Positions 1 through 10,431 of a stretch of 64,000 nucleotides of DNA are shown here, one piece after another. This DNA is from Pleodorina starrii. Lineage: Eukaryota > Chlorophyta > Chlorophyceae > Chlamydomonadales > Volvocaceae. Under the pieces are notes generated by a model, which saw only the letters and a program-made list of their open reading frames with translations, had not been told where the DNA came from and did no database searches. The stretch lies in assembly GCA_030267565.1 (NCBI GenBank), contig BRXU01000024.1, positions 1,906,501 through 1,970,500 of the forward strand, written 5' to 3'. Each line of letters opens with the position of its first letter. Positions within the stretch are counted from its first letter, which is position 1. The translations under genes and the position numbers were made by a program.

Positions 1-178
1 CCGCCAGCGCCTCAGCCGCCTTGCGTACCCACTCCAGCCGCCGGGCCCGGTCCGCCCCCGCGTTGATGGCGGCAGCGCCAGCGTCGGGGGCACCGCCGCG
101 GGTCACCAGGATGCGGGACGTCGAGTTGACTCCCGCCTCGCGAAGTGAACGGCTGTCGTCCTGTATGGTTTGTGCCAT
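1..178 (-). CDS. Partial gene: ubiquitin-like domain protein, NUB1-like (window edge)
   Basis: The minus strand reads without a stop from 178 to the window edge. It contains DDSRSLREAGVNSTSRILV, the last strand-turn-strand part of a ubiquitin-like fold, followed by a Gly/Ala linker and RLEWVRKAAEALA. In NUB1/UBL-UBA type proteins the UBL is followed by a similar charged helix, so I infer that family. An ATG lies in frame at 176-178, but an acceptor-like ACCATACAG ends just before position 160 and the UBL N-terminal half is missing, so 160 to 1 is more likely an internal exon. I could not find the preceding exon between 180 and 1500, where transposon debris begins, so the 5' part may be disrupted. 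The rest lies outside the window. Confidence 0.45.
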   Translation of the reverse strand, partial: MAQTIQDDSRSLREAGVNSTSRILVTRGGAPDAGAAAINAGADRARRLEWVRKAAEALA

Positions 179-1520
179 GTCGTACAAACGTCTAGCTCAG
201 AATGGGCTCGTCGAGGCCGCGAGGCATGGAGGCACACGGGAGCCGCCAGGAGGGGCGGGGTTGTGCAGCGAGGGTCGGAGGGAGATGCCTGAACAGAAGG
301 CTGGGCATGGTTACACCGCTGGCGGCAAGCTTCTCCAAGCAGGTCGACTTGGTGCGCAACCACACTCGGTGTGTCCCGACTCCCATCAAGACAGCCCTGT
401 GATGTTACTGCTCCCCTTTGAATCACCGCATCCAACAACGCAGAGCTGGCCGGTCAACTAGGAAGGGCGGTCCGGGTGGCGAGGGTGGCCTTCCCGATCG
501 TTCCGGTGCGGGGCGGTTGGCGGTGAGGCCGGTGACGCAGGAGGCCGCTTTTGGCGCCCCAGCGGGGCGTAACGAGCCGCTGCTAGGTTGCTGTCTCTAC
601 ATTTTGAGTTCCGGTATATGTGCAATCCTTGTTTGAAGCCGACGCAAACTCGGTTGCGGGCCTCGCGGGTGCAACTGCCTATAACTGCCTACTTGTAGCG
701 TCCTTCCTCCTACGATCATCTTCACGGTGGCGCCTCCACCTAGGGATTCCGCCAAGGAGAAAGCTTCTCGTTAGGGCTTTTGACGAACAGCTTGCCTACG
801 AGACGTGCAAGCCATGCCCTCAATGCGCCTATGAACTTACCCATTAGTCGTGCAATCTCTGCTCTTAGGCTTCCTATAGTTGAATCCAGCGACTCCACAA
901 AGACGGACCCGGCCAAAGCGCCAGTGACCTTCAGACCAACTCCTCCAATTTGCCTTGCGCTTGCCTCCATACCGGTATTTTGATTCGGCGTAATAACAGT
1001 GCTGACAAAGCTGCAGCGTGATAACAGTGCTGACAAAGGGTACACCTGTGTAACTTGATAGGATAAGTGATGAAATCAATGGAACAACAGAGTTGGGTTG
1101 CACTTGGTAAAGAAGCTAATTTGCGACGGGAGCTTATTGCTGGCCTCTGTTGCTGGCGGAGATTGGAAAGCAACGGACCAACGGTTGGTCTCATGTACGA
1201 CGTTTCGAAACGTAGCCAAAATGCGGTCTCCGGTCGCAGGGCGACGGCGCAACGCCGTGACCCGAGCAATCACCGCGGTCTGGCCGTTGATGGGGCATTG
1301 TCGAAGCTCTATGCGTTCCTGCCTGATCGGCGGTTCCTGGCGGTTGAAGGCCTGGGGGGAAAGCTGTGGCGCTCGCAGCCCTTACCAGGGCGGCTTTCGG
1401 ACCCGACGCGGTGCTATCCTGAACCTGTTCCTGGTGAGACACCTCACGGATCGCTGCCGTAGGGATATCGTCAATGTGCCGGGTCAAGCGCTGTTTGTTT
1501 GTCAGATAGGGTCAGATTGA
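179..1520. other. No gene resolved; degenerate sequence
   Basis: Only short unconserved reading frames are present. The one clear structure is an 18-base direct repeat, ATAACAGTGCTGACAAAG, at 993-1010 and 1021-1038. A minus-strand stretch near 760-930 reads as a short amphipathic helix but I recognise no family. Confidence 0.4.
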
Positions 1521-1760
1521 TTTGAAAAGGCGTTTGATCGGGTTAACCGTCACCTGCTCTGGTTCCGACTTGAGAAAAGAGGGGTCACGGGGCCCGCGCC
1601 CGGGTTAACCGTCACCTGCTCTGAAGCGCTGCTACGCGCGGGTAGAAATGCGTGGTTAAGTTTAACGGCGCGAAGGGAGACGAGTTCTCTTCCACCCCTC
1701 GGGGTGAAGCAGGGATGCCCAATGAGGCCCACGCTTTTCGGTTGTTTTAGGATTCGATGA
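1521..1760 (+). pseudogene. LINE (L1-type) reverse transcriptase fragment
   Basis: A 79-codon frame carries two reverse-transcriptase hallmarks in the right order: FEKAFDRVNRHLLW (the LDFEKAYDRV-type motif preceding the first catalytic Asp) and GVKQGCPMRPTLFG (the GVRQGCPLSP motif). It is preceded by an in-frame TGA at 1518 and ends at a TGA at 1758, before the YADD box. Between the motifs the normal spacing is altered by a repeat of a 23-base segment (1539-1561 and 1601-1623). This is a dead fragment of a non-LTR retrotransposon. The matching C-terminal region occurs further right at 4136-4920, possibly from the same insertion, later split by other repeats. Confidence 0.8.
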
Positions 1761-3043
1761 TTACAAGGGGAACCGGTTTTCACACCGGTTGCTAGCCGTA
1801 CAGGCTAGACAGACTGTTCATCCTACCCCAGGGGCACCCGCAAAGGGGCGCCAAAAGCAAGGCCACCAAGGCCATCAGGCCCACCAACCCCTAGCCTACA
1901 CAAGCAGCAAGAACGCCGCAAGGTCCACCATCGTCAAACCCTCCAAGCAGAAAGATGCCACCAGGCTAGGCAGTTCCGCACCCACAAAATAGTCAAGTGT
2001 GTTCACAGTAGGTTCGTGCAGAGGTCAGCACGACCAAGTCAAGTGCACACGCGGCACGCACTGTCGGGAGCAACTACCGTCGGCTGGACGGTTCGGCCAC
2101 GTAGGCGCCTCCACTAGAGAGGTTGGGCGGCAGGACTACGAATTACCCAAACGCGCGATGTCCAACGCGTTACGAAACGGCGCGATCACTGACAAACATG
2201 ATATAAGGAGAGACAAGGCAATAGGCGTTGTTACAATAAAATACCTCTTTGGCGGTGTGACTTTGTAGCCTGCAGGGCAAGAAAGTGATCTGTTCGAGTC
2301 TACGTACCCAAATCCACGGTGCCCTGCGATGTTCGTTTGGGCCCGGCTGCACGCGGTCGGCTTGTTTACCACCCCGCGGATTGATGCTAACGGCAAGATA
2401 ATCACCGCTTAGATAGCTAATGATTGATATAACCAGTTCTTAGTTGTGTAAAAGCCTCTGCGCAGCTACGCATAGCAGTGCCTGGAGGTGACGGCTACGC
2501 CGCCACCCCGGCATAATAAAGACACTGCCATGGGGCCCGTTCTGACGCCGGAACGGCCTTATCACTAGCGAGACCAAGATTCTGTCTTAGTACGACTCGA
2601 CTCGACAATGCTGGCCAATTATCCTGCCAAGCTTGTTCATTGTTCCGAATACGCCTGAAGCACGGTGCGGCACCTCTTAGCCGGCCGGACGGTGGCGCCA
2701 AGGTATGCTACGTAAGAAACGTATAAACAGAGATGACACATCTTGGCGCAGATACGCGTTATTACGCTGCACGCAACGGCTTGCTCCCCGCCGAGATGAC
2801 AACTGCTACTAACGGCCAACGGCCTCCGACAGCATCAACTACCGCTAACCAGCTCCGACAACTGTTCCGTGACGCCAATTCCTCAGCGACGCTAATTTAC
2901 CCTGACAGCACTCAGCAGTGCGAGTGTCAGGCAGAACAGAAATGCTCGCGGGGCCCTCCCGTCGAGGGCAGCAGCACTGAAGCTTATATGGAATTTGAAT
3001 CTCAGTTGCGTGGGGGTGTTGGCCCTGTTCGTGGCTGCCTGGC
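1761..3043. other. No gene resolved; probable repeat debris
   Basis: There are short open frames only (the longest is 136 codons at 2733-3143), with no recognisable domain and no consistent splice signals. The stretch lies between two LINE fragments. Confidence 0.4.
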
Positions 3044-3348
3044 TGGCTGGCTGCCCGGCGGAGTGACGACCAACCTTGATGGCTGGATACACTATAAAGG
3101 CCAATTAATAGCCCTTACTTGTAATACTACATTAGAATCTTAAATTCAATAGTACATGTATCAGTATGAATGGCTGGCTGGCTGCCCGGCTGAGCCTGGC
3201 TGAGTGACGAGCAACGTTCGTGGCTCGTCACGAGCGCGTATCCAGCAACGTTCGGGGCTGGATACGCTATCAAGGCTAATTAAAAGCCATTAGTGCTCGT
3301 AATACTATGTTGGAATCTTAAAAGCAATAGTGCACGTATCAGTATGAA
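3044..3348 (+). repeat. Two imperfect tandem copies of an interspersed-repeat end
   Basis: Copy 1 (about 3044-3168) and copy 2 (about 3169-3348) both start with TGGCTGGCTGGCTGCCCGGC and share GAGTGACGA, a GGCTGGATAC box, AATTAA, TAATACTA and GTATCAGTATGAA near the right end. The second copy carries an extra stretch of about 50 bases. Related sequence occurs at 27440-27480, 54090-54200 (inverted) and 55376-55500, so this is part of a dispersed family. Confidence 0.7.
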
Positions 3349-3720
3349 AGATGTTCGACTGAGTCCGTGGTCCGAGGCTGCACTCGCTCCAACGCATCCG
3401 AAACTTCTGTTCATTCCATATTGTACGTTTTCTTCAAGTATAAATATATACATGGCGGCGCCTCATCTTTCCGACATCCAAATAATTGCATAGCGAACAC
3501 TGTTCCCGCGACCACCACAGTTCTGCTAGCCGGTCCGACGGCCTTGACGCATATACCTAATACATAAAATGACAAAAATGGCAAGGGACAAACTATGAGT
3601 GGCAAAGTGGTTGTTGGACGCCAAGCCGCATATGTAGTAATTGCATTGATGCAATTACTACATTCTCGCATCAATCTTGCCATCCCAGCAGCAACTCCCC
3701 AACGACAACATCTACCGATT
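3340..3720 (+). mobile_element. Degenerate fragment of interspersed family X
   Basis: It shares with the fuller copies the blocks CTGCTAGCCGGTCCGA, CCTTGACGCATAT, GGGACAAACTATGAG and GTTGTTGGACGCCAAGCCGC in the same order. Non-coding and clearly older than the copies at 38-46 kb. It adjoins the LINE remnants. Confidence 0.65.
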
Positions 3721-4135
3721 CACATCGACCTACATCATGGGCGCCAGGGGCTAAGTTTTGCGCGTTTTGCACTTTGGACCCAATTCGGCCTTTGTGTCCT
3801 GTACGGATGAGCTGTTTTCAGCTGGCCAACGAGCCACGTTTGCTACGTAGCAAGTTGCGTCGGCAGGTGCTGCTACCTAGCGTGGGCATGAAGTGTTTCA
3901 ATGCACAAGTGCGCCCCCTTGCGCCCCGTCTTATCTTATCGTATTATCGTAGGGTGCTGACCAGTTTCTGACGATGCTAGAGACGGGCTATCCGGCTAAC
4001 GAGGCTTCGCGTTCGTGCTATTTCGAGATAGCTGTGCGGAACCGAATGGTCAGGAATGGTCAAGCTCCAAATTTGGTTCATGAAGGAGCTGGTGGGAGCC
4101 TCGGTAACCCCCCTCCAACTGTTGTTTAGGAGCTC

Positions 4136-4920
4136 AAACAGATGCCACTACAACTGCACTGGGCCGAATCCGTTTTCTCCGTTTTTGGTATAGGCTGGCG
4201 GAGGACACTGGTAGCGTCTATCATAGCGCCTTCCGCCAGGCAATCCGGTTGGCGCTGGAAACGAGGTTGCAGTGTGAAGGCTGGGGCTCCAAGGCCATTC
4301 GTGTCCTCTACCATCAAGGGCAAGACAGGGATGAAGAAGCAGTGTCAGGGAACATTGACGTGAGAGTCAGGCCATACGCGGCCCACAAGCTTGACGTTGA
4401 GGCGCTGAACGACACCCTCAGAGCCCGTGTCAACGACGGCCGGGGCAGTGACAGACTGGCTGTGGCAGGCTGTAGAGTGTGGACCCGAGAGCCTTCATTA
4501 CGGACGTAGGAAGCCCGGTATCAAGATGTGCCGGCACAGGCATTGGATGGGGTTTCCGAAGCAGTTTATGGGTTATATTGCACAGGGTTGCACCATCGCG
4601 CCTAACTTCGTTTTCGGTTGTGCGTTTCCGATTTGGCAGTCAACAGTGAGAGCAACACCCAACACGTCTAGGAATCAACGCCGCAACGCGTGTGTGCTGC
4701 GTGCCGCCTCAACGGAGCTATTGAGGATGACAAGCATTTTCTGCTGGAGTGCCCGGCGCTTGTGCCTGCGCGGCAGAGGCTATGGGGCAGCGCGAACGTC
4801 CATGATTTCATGCAAGTAGACGATCAGCGTGGCCTTGCGAAAGCCATTTCTGGGATGTTTCGCCTAAGGCATATGATAAGCACCCATCACCCTAAGTATT
4901 CCGCGCGGTGTCATTTGTAA
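4136..4920 (+). pseudogene. LINE C-terminal region fragment with CCHC-like end
   Basis: The frame beginning near 4150 reads RIRFLRFWYRLAEDTGSVYH and continues to a stop at 4509. A second frame from 4690 reads CAACRLNGAIEDDKHFLLEC followed by PALVPARQRLW. This zinc-knuckle-like C-x2-C...H-x4-C segment is the usual end of algal L1-type LINE ORF2 proteins. The two parts are out of frame with each other, so the copy is dead. The RT fragment 2.4 kb upstream on the same strand could be from the same element. Confidence 0.75.
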
Positions 4921-5366
4921 CGAGTTAGGTTCGACGCTTGCTCAAATACCACGTTCATTACCTTTTTGATTTCTGCTAACTTCATTAGGTTCTTGTTTTG
5001 CTCTTTTCAGTTTCTGTTGTGTAGCTGAAGCGGTTCATGAGCCTCCGGGTTCGCTTGAGCTGTACGAGCTCGCTGAAGCAGCTGAAGCTCGTACCGGCCT
5101 CGGCCGTCCGTCCATCCATCCATCCGTCTCCGGTCTTCCATAAGTCGTGCGATCGCACTATGTAGCTGTTATCCAGCTCCTCTGTAATTAATTAATTCCA
5201 TAATGTTATTTTTTGCAAGCACATTTCAGTTTGGTTTTGATGTGCCTGGACAAAGTGCAGTGGGAATTATTCATATGAAATCGCGTTGAGCTAACTGTTC
5301 GCAAACAGAGTTCAATGGCAACTTTTCGAGCCTATGTAGCATTAGGAATGTAGTACAGTCCTAGCA
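4921..5366 (+). other. Probable LINE 3' tail and recX upstream region
   Basis: Directly after the LINE stop the sequence becomes AT-rich, with a small CCATCCATCC microsatellite near 5110 and TGTAATTAATTAAT near 5185, consistent with a non-coding LINE tail. The last 100-150 bases before 5367 must contain the recX 5' UTR and promoter. I see no TATA box that I would defend. Confidence 0.4.
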
Positions 5367-8300
5367 ATGCAGTCTCTCCGAGCAGCAACGATGGCTGTCT
5401 CGTCTGGTTTTGCGACAGCTCTCCCCTCAACCAGGGGCACACCGCTCGTCGTCCCGGCGAGGCAAGCTCGCTCCTTCGGGCGCCCCATCGCTGCTGCAGC
5501 GCTTCCCTCTGGCGGCAATCCTCCGCGGCGCCGGCTACTGCGACGGAAGCTGCGGCCCTGGGGCGCCGACGTCGGCGACGACGACGATGGCCAGCGTGAA
5601 GCCGACCGTGAGGAGGCACCCATGAGCCTCGCCGCACTCTCCAAGTCCAAAGGCCAGCTGCAGCATTACCAATCACAACACGGGCGCAGCAGACCGAGCG
5701 GCGTGCACCCTCCCTCGGGGCGCCCCAGCCAGCAGCCAGTCCACCCCAGCAGCCCTGTGGAAGCACCAGTGGCGCGTGCGACCATCGGCGGTACCACGAC
5801 CAGCAGCACCAGCAGCGGTTACGCAGGTGCACAGCTTCAAGCTTTCGGACCCGGGTCTGGGCCGGAGTCCGCAGCCAATGTAACGCCAGGTATTGGTCCC
5901 GGCTCGGAACCTGAACCGGATGCCGAACAGGAGCTGGCGCCGCTACACCCGCCGGTCGCCTTCCGCACTGCGGCGGAGCTGCGAAGGATGCTGCAGGTGG
6001 GTGCAGGTGCAGGTGCTAGGAGGCGATGCTTGTTGTGAAGGTGCCGGGAAGGGCTGGGGGGGAGGGGTGATGGGAGTAAGGGGCCCACAGCCGGGTCTCG
6101 TTCCGTTACGCTGGGAGGCGGATGCACACGCAGGGCCCCGAGACCCGACTCCCGTGTGTCACGTGTGCAGTCCACGCTCCCCGCCCCCGCCCTCGTCGAC
6201 TCAACACCCGCTCGGGAAACGGCTAGTTTACGTTGTAGGGCTAGAAAGTTTGTTGGGAGCCTGGCGCCTCGGCGCCCTAGCGCGAAGAGGCCCTGGGGCG
6301 GGGGGTTGGGTTGGATTGGGTGGGGTGGGCCCCGCTCATGGCTCCCCCGGCCCACAGTTCCTCTGCTAACCAATGGGGCGGCGATGGGTTGTCTGCTGCT
6401 GCTGCTGCTTCCTGACCGCTGTGTCGATCCGCGAGGTGCGATTGTGAGCGCTCTCGCTCGTTGCCTTCCGCACGTGCAGGCGCACCAAGCGAGGTGAGGT
6501 GAGGTGAGGGAGACGGTGCGGTCGCCAGCGGGACCGACGCCAACAGCGGCGGCCGGGTCGGTGGCAGCGGCGCCGGGTGCCAGCACAGTCGCTGCGCCAC
6601 CACCGCCACCCCCGCGCCGCGTCTTCGCCCCACTGGGTTCCCCCGCTGCTCACCCCGTCCCCGTTCCCGTCCCTAGGCCCAAACCCGACCAATCCGACCA
6701 TCCGGATGCCTTCAACATGGCCGGTAGCAGCAACAGCGGCAGCAGCAGCAGGGCCGGCGGCAGTAGCAGTAGCAGTAGCAGGGCCGGCGGCAGTAGCAGT
6801 AGCAGGGGTAATGAGCTGCATTTGGTCTCGGAGGCCGCGGACAGTGGTGCTGCATCTGCGTCGGCGCCGGCTGGCCTCGCATCTTCGCACCGACTGCAGC
6901 GGGGTCTCGAACCGGCCGGTACTTGGGCTGGCGGTAGGGATGGGGATAGGGATAGGGGACCTGCGACTGGAAGTGACGCAGCGTTTGGTGGGGCTGCACG
7001 GCAGCAGCAGCAGCAGCAGCAGCGGCAGCGGCAGCGGCAGCGGCAGCATCGTGAGGGAGAAGGCGGGGGCGACTTGGGCCCCGCCTCGACAGCCGTGCCG
7101 TACACCGTCACACCGCTTGAACAGGAGGCCCTCAACGAGGACCGCGACTACCAAAAGGTACGACAGCCTGCTGTACACCAGCAGGTACTGCCACCCGTAC
7201 CAGATGCCTGACTGCACCGGATTGCCTGGTCAGGGCCCTTCACGTTGCGTTCCAGCTGCGTGCCTCCCTCCGTGGCTTTCTTGCCCACCTCCCTCGAGGC
7301 CGTTCGCTGGACTACGCTCCATGTGAATGGCTTGGGCTTCTCCCCTGCGGTGACAGTACTGTATCGCTGGGAGTATGATTCGGTTCGTCCCGCACACGGC
7401 CTCAACGGCATTTACAACCCCGCCCGAGGGCTTCTTGCTTCATTCTTGCTAATTCACTCTTCACCCCCCCCTTCTGTTACGTTACCGTTCACGGGCTCCG
7501 GCCTGAACGTGGATACCCCCCCCCCCCGCCCTCGACAGCGCAACGTTCGCACAGCCGCACCGAGAGCATTGCCCGGCCACCTGCCCGCCCTCAATCCTGC
7601 CATGTCTTCCCCGCACACGGCCTCACCCACATCCTCCGGAGGGGCAACTCCCTTCCCTCGATGTCCTCCTGGTGCACCAGATTCGGAACGCATGCAGCCG
7701 TTACACTACCCGCCTGTACGACAAGCGGGTTAACGCGCTTTCTCGCGCGTACGTCTGTCACGCTTTGTGCATGCATCTTCCTGTGTCAACGAGACTGCCA
7801 AGTGCGCCATCTTCGTTGGCCAGTTCCGGCGGCTGCAGCGCATCATTCTCCTTGCTAAAGCATTCATACCTGAAGTTGCCTTGCTCAGGTCCTGCCTCTG
7901 CCAACAAGATTACCCACGCCTTCGCCTCGAATCTCAGTGTGGCAAGCAAGTCGCCCGCTGGCCCGACCTCTTCTACATTCAACGCCGTTGCGACCTCAAC
8001 CTTTACGAACGCATCTACGCCGCAGTTCATGCCATCCTTCGGCGACAAGCCCTACCATCACCCACGCCTTCTCACGACGTATCCCCCGTTGACAGTTTCC
8101 CACCTGTGCTTTCCGTGGGTTCGGCATGCATAGACCCCACTGGTTTCACGGTCCGGCGGGAGCCTCCTCAGGCCCCGTACCGCTCCAGTTCTTGCGTATT
8201 TCGAGTCTCGTACTACGAGTCGGGTACTACCGTACTACCGTACGACTGCATGCTCGCCAAGACGTAAATAGTACGCCTTCGCTCACTGCTTTTTACTTAT

Positions 8301-9965
8301 TCCTTCTGGTTGCTCCGCTGCAGTTGCACAGCATATATTGCCCTCCCCTCCCCTCCCCGCTCCCTCACACACGTACCTTTGCCTCTGATATGCGTGGATG
8401 GGTTGGGCATCTGCCGGAGCACTGCCAAATGCGCCACCCTCCCAAGGAACCCCCCCCGCCTTTGCTTTTACTTGGTCCCCGGGAATAAGTAACGCACATG
8501 CATACCGGTACGCACCCCAAGCGCTCCCCAACCCCACCCCCACCTCCAGGCCAAGCGCCTGGCGCTGTCGCTGCTGCAGCGCTCCCCGCTGCCCACCGGG
8601 GAGTTGTCCCGGCGGCTGCTGGCCCGCGGCCACCTGCCGCGGGTGGTGAGCCCGCTGCTGGCCTGGCTGGCGGCCGGCGGGGCGCTCAACGACCGCCTCT
8701 ACGCGCGACTCTACGCGCAGTCCAAATGGAATAGCAACCTCATCGCGCCGGCCAAGATCAAAAAGGTGCGGCGCGTCGGTTACCATGATCTTGCTCTTGG
8801 ACAAGCCCAGTGCATCAGTGATCAGGGGGGTGATCAGGGGGGTTCGCTGGAAGATCTCCATCATACGGCTCCGGCTCCGGCGCACACATGCCACACATCA
8901 TCATCATCAAGCCGTGTGCAGCCCCGGTCCGGCCCGCCCTTGTTCAGGAGCTGGCCGCGCAGGGCGTGGCTGCGGAGGATGTGGCGGCGGCACTCGCGCA
9001 CGTGTTTGGCCCGACTCGGCGCATCCGGCTGACCGGGCCCGCCACACCCGAGGAGCGGGGTGCGTGTCGGCTAGGCAGCGTGGTCGGCTCGCAGCGGGGT
9101 GGGGATCGCGAGAGGGGGGGGGGCAGGGTGGTGTGGACGGCGTGCGCCCTGGGGCTAGGGATACGCGGGGCCGGGAGGGGAGGGCTTTCGTGGCGTTCCT
9201 TGCGTGTAGGGCAATCCCTTTTTCCCTGAGGGGCCCGCGCGTGTCCGGAGGGAGCATACCGGTAGCAACGACGTCGTGATCTCGGTGGGGCACTGAGGAG
9301 TGACGTGACGTGATGTTCCTCACGCGGTGACGACAGCGTGAGGAACATCACATCACATCGCACTCCACGACCGCTCGACCGTTGTCGTCTCTTTTCGATC
9401 ACCGCTGGGCCGGGTGCGGGTCGCAGGGGTGCGCGAGGCGCTGCTGGAGGGCGCCCGGAGGCACGTGGGGCGGCGGAACGGGGCGGAGCCCGACGCCGCC
9501 GCCTCCTCGCCAACACGCTCACCCTTGCCGAAAGCCGACGGCGGTGTCGGCAGCAGCGGAAGCCGTGGACGAGTCGGTGCGCCGGCGGCGGCGGCAGTAT
9601 CTGATCGAATCAAGGAGCGGGTCGCCAAACGGTGAGCTGAGCTCGAGCGGAGTGGCCGCACAACTTCGCGGCGGCTGCAGTAGCCTTCACATTCACAGAG
9701 CAGCAGCAGCAGCAGGGAGGCATGATGCCGCGTCTGATCCGGGGCGCGGCGCGCCGCCCTGCGTGTCCGCGCTCGGGGGGTTTCCTTGGGAGGATGGAGC
9801 AGGGCGTGCTCCGGCAGTTGCCCAACCCCCACCCACGCATACGTGTGTGCTTCCGACTGGATCCCCTCCCACCCAACCCTCAGGCGGCGCCTAGCCAGTT
9901 GGCTGCAGTACCGGGGCCACGAGATGGAGCTGGTGCTGCGGGTCTTCGAGCTGCTTGACATGTGA
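5367..9965 (+). CDS. recX: RecX-family recombination regulator, probably plastid-targeted (6 exons)
   Basis: Bacterial RecX binds RecA and modulates its filaments; a plant or algal nuclear copy would act with organellar RecA. Exons: 5367-5996, 6504-7157, 8550-8765, 8912-9059, 9427-9631, 9884-9965; phases agree across all junctions, giving about 644 residues. The RecX core sits at the C-terminus: exon 3 has ELSRRLLARGHLP, ALNDRLYARLYAQSKW and APAKIKK (helices of the first three-helix repeat), exon 4 has ELAAQGVAAEDVAAALAHVF, exon 5 EALLEGARRHVGRR, exon 6 RRLASWLQYRGHEMELVL. The first 430 residues are low complexity (Ser/Gly, poly-Gln/Arg) after an Arg/Ser/Ala-rich start resembling a transit peptide. 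Uncertain points: the exon 2 start (6504 or 6513), and the exon 4 start (8912, or 8922 with another donor). Intron 2 is 1.4 kb. The family call is strong; targeting is inferred. Confidence 0.8.
6723..7047 (+). repeat. In-frame Ser/Gly and Gln/Arg trinucleotide tracts in recX exon 2
   Basis: AGCAGC/AGTAGC runs (6723-6806) encode Ser tracts broken by RAGG, present twice. At 7003-7047 a CAG run passes into CGGCAG units, giving poly-Gln then Gln-Arg repeats. All stay in the recX frame and are likely length-variable between strains. Confidence 0.7.
9298..9365. repeat. Foldback (hairpin) in recX intron 4
   Basis: The arms 9298-9325 and 9336-9365 are imperfect inverted repeats around a 10-base loop. 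The inner 16 bases, GTGATGTTCCTCACGC, pair perfectly and the outer part has a mismatch and a small indel. Confidence 0.75.
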
Positions 9966-10392
9966 CGCAATGCAGCTCGCAAGGCCGTCCGCATAATCCC
10001 AGCTGGCAAACTAGCGGGGCGCATTTAAGGGAGTGCGCGTTCTGCCTCAGATACAGACAGGGCCCTGGGGGAATAGCGTCTTCGGGATGAGGCAGCGCCT
10101 GGGAGGGGCCTGGAGCCTTGTGTGGTTCTGTCGCAGCGTCAAGGCCGTTGCGTGCTGCAGTGCGAAGGGAACCGCTGTCGTCCCACAAGACTGGACTGGA
10201 CTGGTCAACGAGAACACCGCTCGCTTTGACATCCTAAACCCCAAACCGATCCATCGGGGGACGGTGTCCCGGGGGACCCACGCAATCAGCCTCCGAATGC
10301 GCCCCCACACCCACGCAGTCGTTCTGTGTTTCGTAGGCTGCCGCAACTCGGGAGCCTGAAGGGGCTGGGCCCACCCGTATCCAGCCCCACCT

Positions 10393-10397
10393 TGTAA
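10393..10397 (+). terminator. Poly(A) signal TGTAA, likely recX 3' end
   Basis: TGTAA is the volvocine poly(A) signal. This is the first one seen after the recX stop, giving a 3' UTR of about 440 bases. Confidence 0.55.
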
Positions 10398-10426
10398 CGC
10401 TCGAGTCGTAATCGGCTGGTCGCTCA

Positions 10427-10431
10427 TTACA
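10427..10431 (-). terminator. Poly(A) signal TGTAA, likely ACINUS 3' end
   Basis: TTACA on the plus strand is TGTAA on the minus strand. It is the first one met downstream of the minus-strand ACINUS stop at 11587, giving a 3' UTR of about 1.15 kb whose end nearly abuts that of recX. Confidence 0.5.
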
